A stretch of 64,000 nucleotides of DNA from Chloroflexota bacterium (GCA_005880985.1 VBIQ01000004.1:62001-126000), one strand, 5' to 3'; shown: positions 26,503 to 34,905, counted from the stretch's first letter. Translations and numbers: made by a program. The notes: generated from the sequence alone by a model not told the origin.

Positions 26503-27267
26503 TCAGGGCGGTGGCGCCACCCCCAGGAGGCCGGGAAGGTCGAGCAGCCGGTCGATCACGGCGTCCGCGGCGGGACCGGAGGCCGGGTCGTCGACGTGCT
26601 CGCGCAGCCGCACCGTGCGCAGCCCGGCCGCGCGCGCGCCGGCGATGTCGGTGGCCACACTGTCCCCCACCATGATCGTGCTCTGCGGCCCTGCTCCGAG
26701 GTCGCGGAGCGCCCGCTCGAAGATGGCGGGGGAGGGCTTGCGCCAGCCGACCTCCCCTGAGAAGGTGGCGCTGTCGAGCAGCCGGGCCAGGCCGAGATGG
26801 GCGAGCTGGCCGTGCATGCTGGGGGACAGGTAGGCCGCGTTGGAGATCAGGCCGACGCGAAGACCGGCCCGGCGGAGCACCGTCAGCGTGGCAACCACAT
26901 CGTCGCCCACGGTCGCACCTCGCCACCACGCCTGCTGCTCGACCCCCATCAGCTGCTCGACGAGCTCGTCGGCGGGATGGAGACCGAGATCGCGATAGGC
27001 GGCGCGGTGCTCCTCGACGATGTCGATCTCCTCGAGTGCGCCGCTCTGCTGGTGAGCGGCGACGGCGCCGTCCACGCGGTCATGAACGGCGATCAGCAAG
27101 TCGGCGGCCGAGGGCACCGCGAGATGCAGCGCGGCTGCCAACCGCTCCGCGATCTCCTCGTAGGCGCGCTGCAGCGCCTCGACCGGGCGATGATGGGTGA
27201 CCAGCGTGTCCCCGTAGTCGAAGAGAATGGCGCGCACGGGATCGCCGTCCAGGCGAGGGGAGCTCAC
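26503..27267 (-). CDS. HAD-superfamily hydrolase
   Basis: 254 residues, GTG start overlapping the larB stop by 4 bp (GTGA). HAD motif I ILFDYGDTLV (nucleophile Asp, Asp+4 in DYGDT), cap domain of helices, motif II LISNAAY, motif III Lys in GWRKPSP, motif IV VGDSVATDIAGA. Looks like a small-molecule phosphatase or haloacid-dehalogenase-like enzyme of subfamily IA; substrate unknown. Last gene of the Nudix-hypothetical-larB-HAD operon. Confidence 0.9.
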   Translation of the reverse strand: MSSPRLDGDPVRAILFDYGDTLVTHHRPVEALQRAYEEIAERLAAALHLAVPSAADLLIAVHDRVDGAVAAHQQSGALEEIDIVEEHRAAYRDLGLHPADELVEQLMGVEQQAWWRGATVGDDVVATLTVLRRAGLRVGLISNAAYLSPSMHGQLAHLGLARLLDSATFSGEVGWRKPSPAIFERALRDLGAGPQSTIMVGDSVATDIAGARAAGLRTVRLREHVDDPASGPAADAVIDRLLDLPGLLGVAPPP

Positions 27268-28052
27268 GGAGCCGCGGATGTCCTCGCCGCTTCGGAACGC
27301 CGCACCGCGATCTGCGCTGCCGCTGCCCCGGCTCCGACGCCATTGTCAATGTTGACCACAACAAGTCCCGGCGCGCAGCTCTGCAACATGGCCAGCAGCG
27401 CCGCTTCACCGCCGCCGCCGGCGCCGTAACCGGTGGAGGTCGGAAGACCGATGACCGGAACGGCGACGATTCCCGCGACCACCGAGGGGAGGGCGCCGTC
27501 CATCCCCGCCGCCACCACGATGGCGTCGACGCCGGCGCGAACCATCCCGGTGAGCGGCTCGAATAGGCGGTGCAGCCCGGCGACTCCGACGTCGACCACT
27601 CGCACCGTGGCGCAGCCCACCGCCTCGGACACCATGCGCGCCTCCTCCAGCGGTTCGATGTCGCTGGTGCCGGCCGCGATCAGCCCCACCAGCCCGGTGG
27701 GAGCGACAGGCGTGGGGCCGGCGCCGATGACGCGCGCGCTGCGACGGCCATAGCGGACGACCGTCGCCCCCGCCTGCGCGGCTGCGGCGTCGACCGCCGC
27801 CCGGTGGCCGGCGCGCATGCGGCTGATGCACGCCGACCCGGTGCCGGCCAGCAGGGCGGTGACCATGCCGGCCACGTCCGCGGGTCGCTTCGGACTCGCC
27901 AGGATCACCTCCGGGATGCCGGTACGACGCTGGCGATCGACATCCAGGGCGATCCGCTCCGCCAGCCGCACGGTCTGCCGGGAGCGCAGACACCGTTCCG
28001 CCTCGACCGGCGTCATCCGTCCCGCGGCCACCTCGCCAAGGATCTCCAGCAC
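27264..28052 (-). CDS. larB: LarB, pyridinium-3,5-biscarboxylic acid mononucleotide synthase
   Basis: 262 residues from GTG 28052; the open frame runs 540 nt further upstream, but through the neighbouring gene's region in a non-homologous frame. PurE-like (NCAIR mutase related) C-terminal domain: LIAAGTSDIEPLEEA, VRVVDVGVAGLHRL, DAIVVAAGMDGALPSVVAG, PVIGLPTSTGYGAGGGGEAALLAMLQSC and VVNIDNGVGAGAAAA are LarB signatures; N-terminal LASPKRPADVA also fits. LarB carboxylates nicotinic acid adenine dinucleotide to start the nickel-pincer cofactor of lactate racemase-like enzymes. LarC and LarE are not in the window. Confidence 0.93.
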   Translation of the reverse strand: MLEILGEVAAGRMTPVEAERCLRSRQTVRLAERIALDVDRQRRTGIPEVILASPKRPADVAGMVTALLAGTGSACISRMRAGHRAAVDAAAAQAGATVVRYGRRSARVIGAGPTPVAPTGLVGLIAAGTSDIEPLEEARMVSEAVGCATVRVVDVGVAGLHRLFEPLTGMVRAGVDAIVVAAGMDGALPSVVAGIVAVPVIGLPTSTGYGAGGGGEAALLAMLQSCAPGLVVVNIDNGVGAGAAAAQIAVRRSEAARTSAAP

Positions 28053-28092
28053 GTCGGCGGAGTGTAGCCGCGGTTGAGCGGACAGCCCTGCC

Positions 28093-28626
28093 TCAGCCGG
28101 CCGGGGCTGCACCCCCGCCGCGTCCGCCGCGCCCGCGCCCGCGTGACCGCCGGCGGCGACGGCCACCCGATCGGGGCGCGGTGGTGGGGCCTGCGTCAGC
28201 GGCGGCGGCCGCAGGCGGCTGTTGCGAGCGGGCCGGACCGCGGCCGCCGTCCCGGCGTCGCCGTCCCCGCCGCCGGCCATGCTCGTCCGGGGTCCGGCGG
28301 GGGGCGCCGAACCGGTCGAAGAAGGCGGCGGCAGGATGGCGCTCGGTGGGGCTGCCGGCGACCGCATCGGGACAGGCCTCGACCCGCGCGCCCAGCTCGG
28401 CGAGGAGCTCCTCCAGCGGCCGCTTGTTCTTCCCCGCCGGCACGGCGGTGTCGGCCCAGGGTTGGTAGCGCACCGACGTCTCGAGAGCGTCGGGGTCGTC
28501 GCCGGCCGGCAGCTGCTCGAGGACGCTGCCGATGGCGCGCTCGGCGATGGCCTCGGCCGCTTCATCGAGAGACGCCGGTTCGGGCTCGTCATTGCCGCCC
28601 TCAGTCGGGGCGGGCGGGTCGATCAT
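28093..28626 (-). CDS. Hypothetical protein, acidic N-half and Arg/Gly-rich C-half
   Basis: 177 residues from ATG 28626, which overlaps the Nudix stop as ATGA. The first half is ordinary and partly helical (LDEAAEAIAERAIGSVLEQLP, then KRPLEELLAELGARVEACPDA); the second half is very Arg, Gly and Ala rich (RRRGRRRRDGGRGPARSQQ, and a closing RRRRSRGRGRGGRGGG), resembling an RNA- or nucleic-acid-binding disordered tail. I do not recognise it. Translational coupling to Nudix and 40 bp spacing to larB support a real gene rather than a GC-driven frame. Confidence 0.6.
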   Translation of the reverse strand: MIDPPAPTEGGNDEPEPASLDEAAEAIAERAIGSVLEQLPAGDDPDALETSVRYQPWADTAVPAGKNKRPLEELLAELGARVEACPDAVAGSPTERHPAAAFFDRFGAPRRTPDEHGRRRGRRRRDGGRGPARSQQPPAAAAADAGPTTAPRSGGRRRRRSRGRGRGGRGGGAAPAG

Positions 28627-29189
28627 CGCCGTGCCGCCGGCCGCAGCCGCCCCGCCAGGGCGATGCCGGCGATCGTCTTGAGATCGGTGTCGCCGTCGGC
28701 CACCAGCCCCGCCACCGCAGCATCGGTGAAGGTCTGCACGTCGAGCCGCTCGTCGGGATCCGCCGTCGCGGTGCCGCCGCTCAGGCCCTCGGCGAGGTAG
28801 AGCCACATGCGCTCGCCGCTGTATCCCGGCGAGACGAAACCCGATCCCAGCGAGGTCCAGCGGGCAGCGGTGTATCCCGTCTCCTCGGCAAGCTCGCGGC
28901 GCGCCGTGAGCCCCGGATCCTCGTCGGGGTCGCGGGTGCCCGCCGGCAGCTCCCACAGGGCGTCGGCGACGGCGTGCCGCCACTGGCGAACCAGCACCAC
29001 CCCGTCACCGTCGACGGCCACCACCGCCACCGCTCCGGGGTGGTCGACCACCTCGCGGCGGGTGAGGCCGCCATCGGGCAGCTCGACCTCGTCCTCCTGG
29101 ACGCGCAGCAGGCGTCCCTCGAAGACGGTGCGGCGCGACCGCAGCGTCTCGCGCAGGTGGGCCAGGTCGGCAGTCGCGTCCCGCGTCAT
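28623..29189 (-). CDS. Nudix hydrolase, ADP-ribose pyrophosphatase type
   Basis: 188 residues from ATG 29189 (frame open to 29246). Nudix box in GTRDPDEDPGLTARRELAEETGY: Gx5Ex7REUxEExGU with Glu residues in RRELAEETG. Upstream WELPAG and HPGAVAVVAVDGDGVVLVRQWRHAV, and downstream GSGFVSPGYSGERMWLYLAEGL (with the conserved Pro 15-17 residues after the box), are typical of ADP-ribose/NUDT5-like pyrophosphatases, which recycle ADP-ribose and related sugars. First gene of the operon to larB and HAD. Cytoplasmic. Confidence 0.93.
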   Translation of the reverse strand: MTRDATADLAHLRETLRSRRTVFEGRLLRVQEDEVELPDGGLTRREVVDHPGAVAVVAVDGDGVVLVRQWRHAVADALWELPAGTRDPDEDPGLTARRELAEETGYTAARWTSLGSGFVSPGYSGERMWLYLAEGLSGGTATADPDERLDVQTFTDAAVAGLVADGDTDLKTIAGIALAGRLRPAARR

Positions 29190-29264
29190 GCGGGCAGTGT
29201 GCCCGATCGTCGCGCAGAGCGCGGGAGGGTGGTGCCCCTCCCGCACTCCGCAGTGCTCAGCCGC

Positions 29265-29816
29265 TCAGGCGCAGCCCCAGGCGTGCGACTGGCCATTCGC
29301 CAGCATGGTGGCGGTGATGTTGCTCTGCTGCACGGGATCGTAGATATCGGTGCCGCCATGGGCACGGAAGGTGGACGGCAGGAACTGGAAGAGGCCGATG
29401 TACGGCCCCGCCGGGTTGTAGGCGCGAGGGTTGAATCCGGACTCGCAGCGGGCGATCTTCAGCATCCACGAAGCCGACACGCCGTGCGCGTTGGCGGCGT
29501 CGATGATGATCTGCTGGATGCTCCCCGCCGGGTAGTTGGGAACCGAGGTGTCGACCGGAGCCGCGACTCGGGCCGGCTTCGGGGGCGGGGCTGGCGGCGG
29601 CGGCGGTGGTGGTGGTGGTGGCGCCGGGATCGATGTCGGCACCACGGTCGCCGTCACCAGGCCGGGGACCTGGGCGGAGATGTTGCGGACGCTGGCCGGT
29701 GCGGTGCGGTGAGCGGTACCCACGCCCACGTGACGGGCGCCGGCGACGACGATGGGGCTGAGGGTGAGGATGGCCAAGCCCGCGGCCACCCCTCGGATGC
29801 GTGTCGGCAACCGCAA
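29265..29816 (-). CDS. Secreted lytic-transglycosylase-like (SLT/Rpf-like) protein
   Basis: 183 residues from TTG 29816, chosen for the GGGAG 7 nt upstream; no ATG/GTG fits as well. Signal-peptide-like N-terminus (basic, then GLAILTLSPIVVAGA), a proline run (residues about 64-80, encoded by a repetitive CCG/GGT tract at 29590-29630) as wall-spanning spacer, then a compact muramidase-like domain: IIIDAANAHGVSASWMLKIARCESGFNPRAYN, with the catalytic Glu in RCESGFNP, GPYIGLFQFLPSTFRAHG, and a final Cys. Cleaves peptidoglycan glycan strands in this family; short, as in resuscitation-promoting factors. No c-di-AMP riboswitch core was found upstream. Confidence 0.85.
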   Translation of the reverse strand: MRLPTRIRGVAAGLAILTLSPIVVAGARHVGVGTAHRTAPASVRNISAQVPGLVTATVVPTSIPAPPPPPPPPPPAPPPKPARVAAPVDTSVPNYPAGSIQQIIIDAANAHGVSASWMLKIARCESGFNPRAYNPAGPYIGLFQFLPSTFRAHGGTDIYDPVQQSNITATMLANGQSHAWGCA

Positions 29817-30067
29817 ATAGAAACTCCCTTGCCTGTGCGATTGGCCCCCGGCGCTTGCTCATATCCCCCCACGAGGGCTACCGGGCTGCGCTCGGTCTGT
29901 CCACCGCGGATCGGGGGGCGGTGGGTCGCGATTGCCCGCAGCCTGTACTGGGCCGACAGGATGCGGGCTCGATGCTGCGACGGAGGAGTGGGTCCGGAGC
30001 CGCGACCGGGGCACCCTAACACACGCCGCGGCGCTTGCGTGGGATCGGTGCGGGCCGGCCGCGGCGC
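29817..30067. other. Gene-free region between divergent secreted-protein genes
   Basis: Together with the repeats at 30068-30111 and the following 86 bp this forms a 381-bp gap. I see GC-rich leader sequence without a recognisable riboswitch core; an antisense-frame ORF from ATG 29862 has no protein-like features. Confidence 0.4.
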
Positions 30068-30111
30068 GTCTCAGCGAGAGCTCAGCGAGCTCTCAGGCCC
30101 GGCTCAGGCGC
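30068..30111 (+). promoter_or_regulatory. Four direct repeats with exact 11-bp period (CTCAG)
   Basis: CTCAG occurs at 30070, 30081, 30092 and 30103, i.e. four 11-bp units of the form NNCTCAGSSNS; the first two are followed by CGAG. One-helical-turn direct repeats are the binding pattern of OmpR/PhoB-family regulators. The array lies 87 bp upstream of the DUF5666-like secreted protein gene and 252 bp upstream of the transglycosylase-like gene on the other strand. It may be a target of the 17604 regulator (inference). Confidence 0.65.
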
Positions 30112-30197
30112 GGTCCTCCGGGCACCGAGCAGACTGGGACGGTAGCAATCGACAATCGCGGTCGCCGGAGGTGCGACCACCCCAGGGAGACCTCACC

Positions 30198-30704
30198 ATG
30201 ATCCCCGTCCTCAGCCGGCGACGCATCGCCGTCGGCGCTGCCGTCCTCGCGGTCGCCGGCGCCGGAGCCGGTACCGCGGCGGTGCGCGCCTCGTCGGGCT
30301 CGAGCAGCCAGCTCGCCGCCAGCTCATCGACGAGCACCCCCACCGCGACCCCCGCCGCGCCTTCGACCGCGCCCCGCAAGCACCGCGTCGGGGGCGAACG
30401 CCGGGTGGGCAAGGTGGTCACCGAGACGGCGACCACGCTGACCATCGTCGACGCCAAGGGCACGCAGACCCAGTTCACGGTGGGGCCGCGGACCCATGTC
30501 ACCGGTCCCGGGGGGGCCAAGGAGGATCTCTCCGCGCTCAAGAGCGGCGAGGTCGTCGTCGTCGCCGCCCGTGACGCCCGGCTCGGCACCGGCAGAGCGG
30601 GGGCGGGGACGTCGCCGTCGCAGACGCCCTCGACGTCCACCGGCAGCGTCAGCCCGCCGGTGGCGGTGCTCGTGGTCGACACCGGCTTCGTCGCCGCCGG
30701 CTGA
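30198..30704 (+). CDS. Secreted DUF5666-like protein
   Basis: 168 residues from ATG 30198 with AGGGAG 8 nt upstream. Signal peptide: basic MIPVLSRRRIAVG, hydrophobic AAVLAVAGAGAGTAAVRAS, then a Ser/Thr/Ala/Pro linker (residues about 33-62). The core (about 70-120) is a small beta-barrel-like unit, VGKVVTETATTLTIVDAKGTQTQFTVGP, with RTHVTGPGGAKEDLSALKSGEVVVVAARD, matching the DUF5666 repeat. A second Ser/Thr/Pro linker follows. Exported, probably wall- or membrane-associated; function unknown. Likely controlled by the CTCAG array upstream. Confidence 0.8.
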   Translation: MIPVLSRRRIAVGAAVLAVAGAGAGTAAVRASSGSSSQLAASSSTSTPTATPAAPSTAPRKHRVGGERRVGKVVTETATTLTIVDAKGTQTQFTVGPRTHVTGPGGAKEDLSALKSGEVVVVAARDARLGTGRAGAGTSPSQTPSTSTGSVSPPVAVLVVDTGFVAAG

Positions 30705-30858
30705 TCCGGCTCCGGGGCTGTCGCTCCGGATGAGCGGCGGGCCCCGGCCGCCAGCCCCACGATTCCCTGGCGGGCGGCACGCCCCTGCCGGAATGGCAGA
30801 ATTTGACGCCGTCGTCAAAACGCCGCCCTCTTGCCGGCGGCGCCCCGGAGCCGCCCCG

Positions 30859-32001
30859 ATGCCCTTCACCGCCGAGCACGACGCTCTGCGCGAGTCGATC
30901 CGCGCCTTTGTCACCAAGGAGCTGCGGCCACACGCGGAGCAGTGGGAGCACGACGAGTGGTTCGCCGACTGGGTCTTTCCCCGCATGGGCGAACTGGGCC
31001 TGCTCGGCCTCCGCTATCCCGAGCAGTACGGGGGCCAGGGAGGCGACTACTTCTCCGCCCTGGTGCTCTCCGAGGAGATGGCCGGCTGCGGCAGCGGCGG
31101 GGTCGGGATGGCGGTCGCGGTGCAGACCGAGATGGCCACGCCGCCGATCTTCAAGTTCGGCACCGAGGCGCAGAAGCAGCAGTACCTGGTGCCGGCCATT
31201 GCCGGCAGGAAGGTGGCCGCCCTCGGCATCACCGAGCCTGACGCGGGCAGTGACGTCGCCGGCATCCGCACCCGTGCCGACAGGGTCGATGGCGGCTGGC
31301 GCATCAACGGCGCGAAGACGTTCATCACCAATGGCGTCCGCGCCGACTTCATCGTGCTCGTCTGCCGAACCGGCGCGCAGGAGGACGGCGCCCGAGCGAT
31401 CACCCTGTTCCTCGTCGACAAGGGCCTGCCCGGCTTCGCGGTGTCACGCAAGCTCAAGAAGATGGGGATGCATGCCAGTGACACCGCCGAGCTCTCCTTC
31501 ACCGACGTCGAGATTTCCGACGGCGCTGTCCTGGGTGAGGTGAATGCGGGCTTCTATCACCTGATGTGGGAGTTGCAGGGGGAGCGGCTCATCGGCGCTG
31601 CCGGGGCGGTTGCCGGCGCCGACCTGTGTCTGCAGGAGACGCTGCGATACGTCAAGGAGCGTCACGCCTTCGGGCGGCCGATCGCCGGGTTCCAGGTGAC
31701 CAGGCACAAGCTGGTCGACATGGCCACCGACATCGCCCTGGTGAAGAGCTTCATCTACCAGCTCGCCGAGAGGTGGGATCGCGGCGACTACCCGGTCGCG
31801 GAGATCAGCATGGCCAAGCTCGCCGCCGGCCAGATGGCCACCCGGGTCGCCGACGGCTGCCTGCAGCTGTTCGGCGGCATGGGATACATGGACGAGGTGC
31901 CGGTGTCGCGCCACTACCGCGACTCCCGGCTGATCCGTATCGGCGCGGGCACCGACGAGGTGATGAAGGAGATCATCGCCAAGACGGCGCTCGGCCTCTG
32001 A
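30859..32001 (+). CDS. Acyl-CoA dehydrogenase
   Basis: 380 residues from ATG 30859, GGAG 9 nt upstream. FAD-dependent dehydrogenase of the beta-oxidation/branched-chain type: LGLLGLRYPEQYGGQGGDYFSALVLSEEMA, ITEPDAGSDVAG, KTFITNG, KLKKMGMHASDTAELSFTDVEI, ERHAFGRPIAGFQ and LQLFGGMGYMDEVPVSRHYRD. At the SCAD/MCAD catalytic-Glu site there is Ala (IGAGTDEV), while Glu242 (ELQGERLIGAAG) stands where isovaleryl-CoA and long-chain enzymes carry the base. Substrate is thus perhaps a branched or longer acyl-CoA. No electron-transfer flavoprotein genes nearby. Confidence 0.95.
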   Translation: MPFTAEHDALRESIRAFVTKELRPHAEQWEHDEWFADWVFPRMGELGLLGLRYPEQYGGQGGDYFSALVLSEEMAGCGSGGVGMAVAVQTEMATPPIFKFGTEAQKQQYLVPAIAGRKVAALGITEPDAGSDVAGIRTRADRVDGGWRINGAKTFITNGVRADFIVLVCRTGAQEDGARAITLFLVDKGLPGFAVSRKLKKMGMHASDTAELSFTDVEISDGAVLGEVNAGFYHLMWELQGERLIGAAGAVAGADLCLQETLRYVKERHAFGRPIAGFQVTRHKLVDMATDIALVKSFIYQLAERWDRGDYPVAEISMAKLAAGQMATRVADGCLQLFGGMGYMDEVPVSRHYRDSRLIRIGAGTDEVMKEIIAKTALGL

Positions 32002-32033
32002 CCGCGTAGCCGCCCCACCGCGGCAAGTGCAGA

Positions 32034-32039
32034 TAAACT
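32034..32039 (+). promoter_or_regulatory. -10 box TAAACT, probable leaderless start
   Basis: TAAACT ends 7 nt before the ATG of the polysaccharide deacetylase at 32047; no ribosome-binding site fits in between. Confidence 0.5.
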
Positions 32040-32046
32040 CAGCCCC

Positions 32047-33090
32047 ATGACCGACCGGCGCGGCCGGCGCTCCCGCTCACAACCCACCTGGCGCCGCGTT
32101 TCGGGCCTCGTCGCCCTGCTGATCCTCACCGCGCTGGGCGTCGGGGCGGTGGTCGCCTTCCCGGCGCTGACGCGTCGCACCGCGACGGTTCCGGTGGTCG
32201 CCGGCCGGGTCACGCTGCGGGCTCCCGCCACCCTGGCGCCGGCCGACGTTCTCAACGAGGTGGACGGCGCCGCCGGCCAGCTGCTGCCCACACCCGCGCC
32301 CGGACCCACTCTCAACATCGGTCCGCTGCGCGGTCATCCGGTGACGGTGCCGGTGCTCCTCTACCACTACGTGAGGGTCAATCCACACACCGGCGATCGT
32401 CTCGGCTACCTGTTGTCGGTGACGCCGCGGGCGTTCGCCGCGCAGATGACACTGCTCCGGCAATCGGATGTGCACCCGGTCTCGCTCGGCGACGTGGTGG
32501 GTGCCATGCAGGGAGCCCCGCCGCTTCCGCCGCACCCGGTGGTGATCACCTTCGACGACGGCTACGAGGATTTCTTCACCGAGGCGCTCCCGGTTCTCCG
32601 CGAGAACGGTTTCCCCGCCACCCTGTTCGTGGTGCCGGCCTTCCTGGAGCGCGATGGCTACATGACCACCCGGCAGGTCCAGCAGACCGCGCGGATGGGC
32701 ATCACCATCGGGGCTCACACGGTCGACCACCTCGATCTGACCAAGCTGCCGCTCAGCGCCGCCCGCACCGAGATCGAGGCATCGCGGGTGGAGCTGCGCG
32801 ACCTCACCGGACAGCCGGTCGACGACTTCGCCTACCCCTACGGTCGCTTCAATTCGCCGATCGAGGCGCTGGTCCAGGCCGCCGGATTCCGCGATGCCGT
32901 CACCACCCACGACGGCCGGACGCAGACGCCACAGCTCCGCTACGCGATGTTCCGGTACGGCGTCACCGGCCGGGACACCCTGCTCACCTTCGCCGCCCAG
33001 GTGGGAGCGAAGCTCAGCCTCGCCTCGTCTCTGCAGGGCTCGGCCGGGCCCTCGAGCTCGGAGCGCATGACCGGATCACGGGTGCAGTGA
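32047..33090 (+). CDS. Membrane-anchored polysaccharide deacetylase (CE4/NodB)
   Basis: 347 residues from ATG 32047. Basic N-terminus and one membrane helix (VSGLVALLILTALGVGAVVAFPAL) anchor or export the protein. NodB-homology domain from about residue 165: motif 1 TFDDGY, motif 2 HTVDH (metal His pair H-x3-H), motif 3 YPYGRF; N-terminal part has VPVLLYHYV typical of the PgaB/IcaB-like branch. Removes acetyl groups from N-acetylglucosamine in peptidoglycan or exopolysaccharide. Overlaps the UDP-glucose dehydrogenase start by 4 bp, which fits surface-polysaccharide synthesis. Confidence 0.93.
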   Translation: MTDRRGRRSRSQPTWRRVSGLVALLILTALGVGAVVAFPALTRRTATVPVVAGRVTLRAPATLAPADVLNEVDGAAGQLLPTPAPGPTLNIGPLRGHPVTVPVLLYHYVRVNPHTGDRLGYLLSVTPRAFAAQMTLLRQSDVHPVSLGDVVGAMQGAPPLPPHPVVITFDDGYEDFFTEALPVLRENGFPATLFVVPAFLERDGYMTTRQVQQTARMGITIGAHTVDHLDLTKLPLSAARTEIEASRVELRDLTGQPVDDFAYPYGRFNSPIEALVQAAGFRDAVTTHDGRTQTPQLRYAMFRYGVTGRDTLLTFAAQVGAKLSLASSLQGSAGPSSSERMTGSRVQ

Positions 33091-34436
33091 CAACCGGCGC
33101 CCGCGAGACGGTCTGCGTGGTCGGTGCGGGGTACGTCGGCCTGACGACGGCGGTCTGCCTCGCCGAGACCGGCCACGATGTGCGCCTGGTGGAGATCGAC
33201 GCGGCCCGGCTCGCGGTGCTGGGCGCGGGGCGCGCGCCGATCCACGAGCCCGGGGTCGACGAGCTGCTGACCGCGGCGCTGCGCTGCGGCCGGCTGCGCG
33301 TGGGCGCCGACCTCATCGAGGCGATGGCCGGCGCGTCGATTGCGGTGATCGCGGTGGGCACGCCGCCCGAAGCAGGGGGCGACGCCGACCTGAGCCAGGT
33401 GCGCAGCGCTCTCGCCGGGGTGGCCGGGGCCGCGGAGAGCGGAACCATCGTGGTGATCAAGAGCAGTGTCCCGCCGGGGACGACGGTGCGATTGCAGCCG
33501 CTGGTTCGCCGCGGACGGCGCCGCCTGCTGCTGGTCACCTGTCCCGAGTTTCTTCGCGAGGGGGAGGCGCTACGAGACTTCCACCACCCCGCCCGCGTGG
33601 TCGTCGGCGGTGATGATCCCGCCGCCTGCCGGCGTGTGGCGGCGCTCTTCGCCGCGCCCGATTCCAAGGTGATCCTGACCGACTTCACCAGCGCCGAGCT
33701 GATCAAGTACGGCGCCAACGCCTTTCTCGCGCTCAAGATCTCCTTCATCAACGAGCTGGCGCAGCTCTGCGAATCGACCGGGGCCGATGTCGAGGCGGTC
33801 GCCGACGGGGTCGGCAGCGATCCCCGCATCGGCCGTGCCTTCCTCAGCGCCGGCCTCGGCTTTGGAGGCTCATGCTTTCCCAAGGACGTCCGTGCCCTCG
33901 AGGAGACCGCCTCGTACCACGGTCACAGCTTCTGGCTCCTCAAGGCCGCGGTCGAGGTCAACGCGCAGCAGCGGCGGCGCTTCGTCGCCAAGATCGCCGC
34001 CGCGCTGCACGGGCGGCTGGCGGGACGGCGGGTCGCCGTGCTCGGTCTCGCCTTCAAGCCCGGCACCGACGACATGCGCCAGGCGGCGTCGATCGACATC
34101 GTCCGCCATCTCGTCGACCTCGGCGCCACGGTCTGCGCCACCGACCCGGTTGCTCTGGAGCGCGCCCGGGCAGCGTTACCCGGGGTGGAGATGGTCGAGG
34201 ACCCCTACGCCTGCGTGCAGGGGGCGGACGCCATCGCCGTGATCACCGAGTGGCCCCAGTACCGCGACCTCGACTGGACGAGGATTGCCCAGGTGGTGCG
34301 CCGCCCGCTGGTGATCGACGGGCGCAACTGCCTCGACGGCGAAGCCCTGGGCCGGCTCGGCTTCACCTACGTCAGCGTCGGACGTCGATCGGTGACGCCA
34401 CCCCGTGGCGCGCCATCGCCGGTCAGTGCGGCCTGA
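33087..34436 (+). CDS. UDP-glucose 6-dehydrogenase
   Basis: 449 residues, GTG start overlapping the deacetylase stop as GTGA. N-terminal Rossmann motif VVGAGYVGLTTAVCLAETGH, catalytic Cys263 in GFGGSCFPKDVRAL, Lys in FLALKISFINELAQLCE and second Rossmann domain VAVLGLAFKPGTDDMRQAAS. Oxidises UDP-glucose to UDP-glucuronate with two NAD, supplying uronic-acid surface polymers. GDP-mannose dehydrogenase is the close alternative; the SCFPKD pattern occurs in both. Its last 14 bp overlap the converging gene at 34423. Confidence 0.95.
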   Translation: MTTGARETVCVVGAGYVGLTTAVCLAETGHDVRLVEIDAARLAVLGAGRAPIHEPGVDELLTAALRCGRLRVGADLIEAMAGASIAVIAVGTPPEAGGDADLSQVRSALAGVAGAAESGTIVVIKSSVPPGTTVRLQPLVRRGRRRLLLVTCPEFLREGEALRDFHHPARVVVGGDDPAACRRVAALFAAPDSKVILTDFTSAELIKYGANAFLALKISFINELAQLCESTGADVEAVADGVGSDPRIGRAFLSAGLGFGGSCFPKDVRALEETASYHGHSFWLLKAAVEVNAQQRRRFVAKIAAALHGRLAGRRVAVLGLAFKPGTDDMRQAASIDIVRHLVDLGATVCATDPVALERARAALPGVEMVEDPYACVQGADAIAVITEWPQYRDLDWTRIAQVVRRPLVIDGRNCLDGEALGRLGFTYVSVGRRSVTPPRGAPSPVSAA

Positions 34437-34905
34437 CCCGCGGTTCCTCCTTGGGAAGGGGCGGCAGCACGGTGACGCCGTGCCGGCGGAGCAGCTGGTC
34501 GACCGCCTCCAGCCAGCGCAGCCGCGTCTGCGCGCGGGCGTGCGTCGCCTGGATGTAGCCGTAGGTGTCCGCGCGCTCCGGCATGGCGGGCAGGTCCGGC
34601 TGGGGTGGTGCCTCGCCGCTGGCGACGAGGCCACGCTCGGACAGCTCCTCGAGCGCGAGCGCGACCGCCGACGTCGCGTCGTTGACCAGCTCGGCGTGGT
34701 CCATCTTGGCGCTGAGCACCGCCACCGAGTCGCGTCCGTCGGTCCGCGGCGTGGCGGCACCTCCGGTGACCGCGGCGACATAGCCGCGCAGCTCCTCGAG
34801 CATGCCGACGCCGCCCGGGGCAGTGCCGATCACAACGCGGTGGTCGTGGACGCCGACGATGAACTGCGGCGGCGGCGTGCGCTCAGGCCGGCGGAAGAGG
34901 GGCAC
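34423..34905 (-). CDS. Hypothetical protein
   Basis: 160 residues from GTG 34905, which shares one base with the stop of the membrane protein before it (TAGTG). The longer open frame to 35103 is antisense-like in content and is excluded by that junction. N-terminal VPLFRRPERTPPPQFIVGVHDHRVVIGTAPGG looks like a beta-strand pair; the rest is helical (MDHAELVNDATSAVALALEELSERG, RAQTRLRWLEAVDQLLRRHG). No family recognised, no membrane segment. Translational coupling to a small membrane protein and to pyrE upstream is the only context. Confidence 0.65.
   Translation of the reverse strand: MPLFRRPERTPPPQFIVGVHDHRVVIGTAPGGVGMLEELRGYVAAVTGGAATPRTDGRDSVAVLSAKMDHAELVNDATSAVALALEELSERGLVASGEAPPQPDLPAMPERADTYGYIQATHARAQTRLRWLEAVDQLLRRHGVTVLPPLPKEEPRVRPH

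Noticed and set aside
29585-29635. GGT/CCG repeat tract as a simple-sequence contingency locus
   Set aside because: It encodes the proline spacer of the secreted protein in frame; changes of whole codons would only alter spacer length.
29817-30060. c-di-AMP (ydaO) riboswitch before the transglycosylase-like gene
   Set aside because: Such riboswitches are common before Rpf/SLT genes, but the conserved GGGTGAATC-type core and the terminal CCCGUCAGCUAACC-like block are missing.
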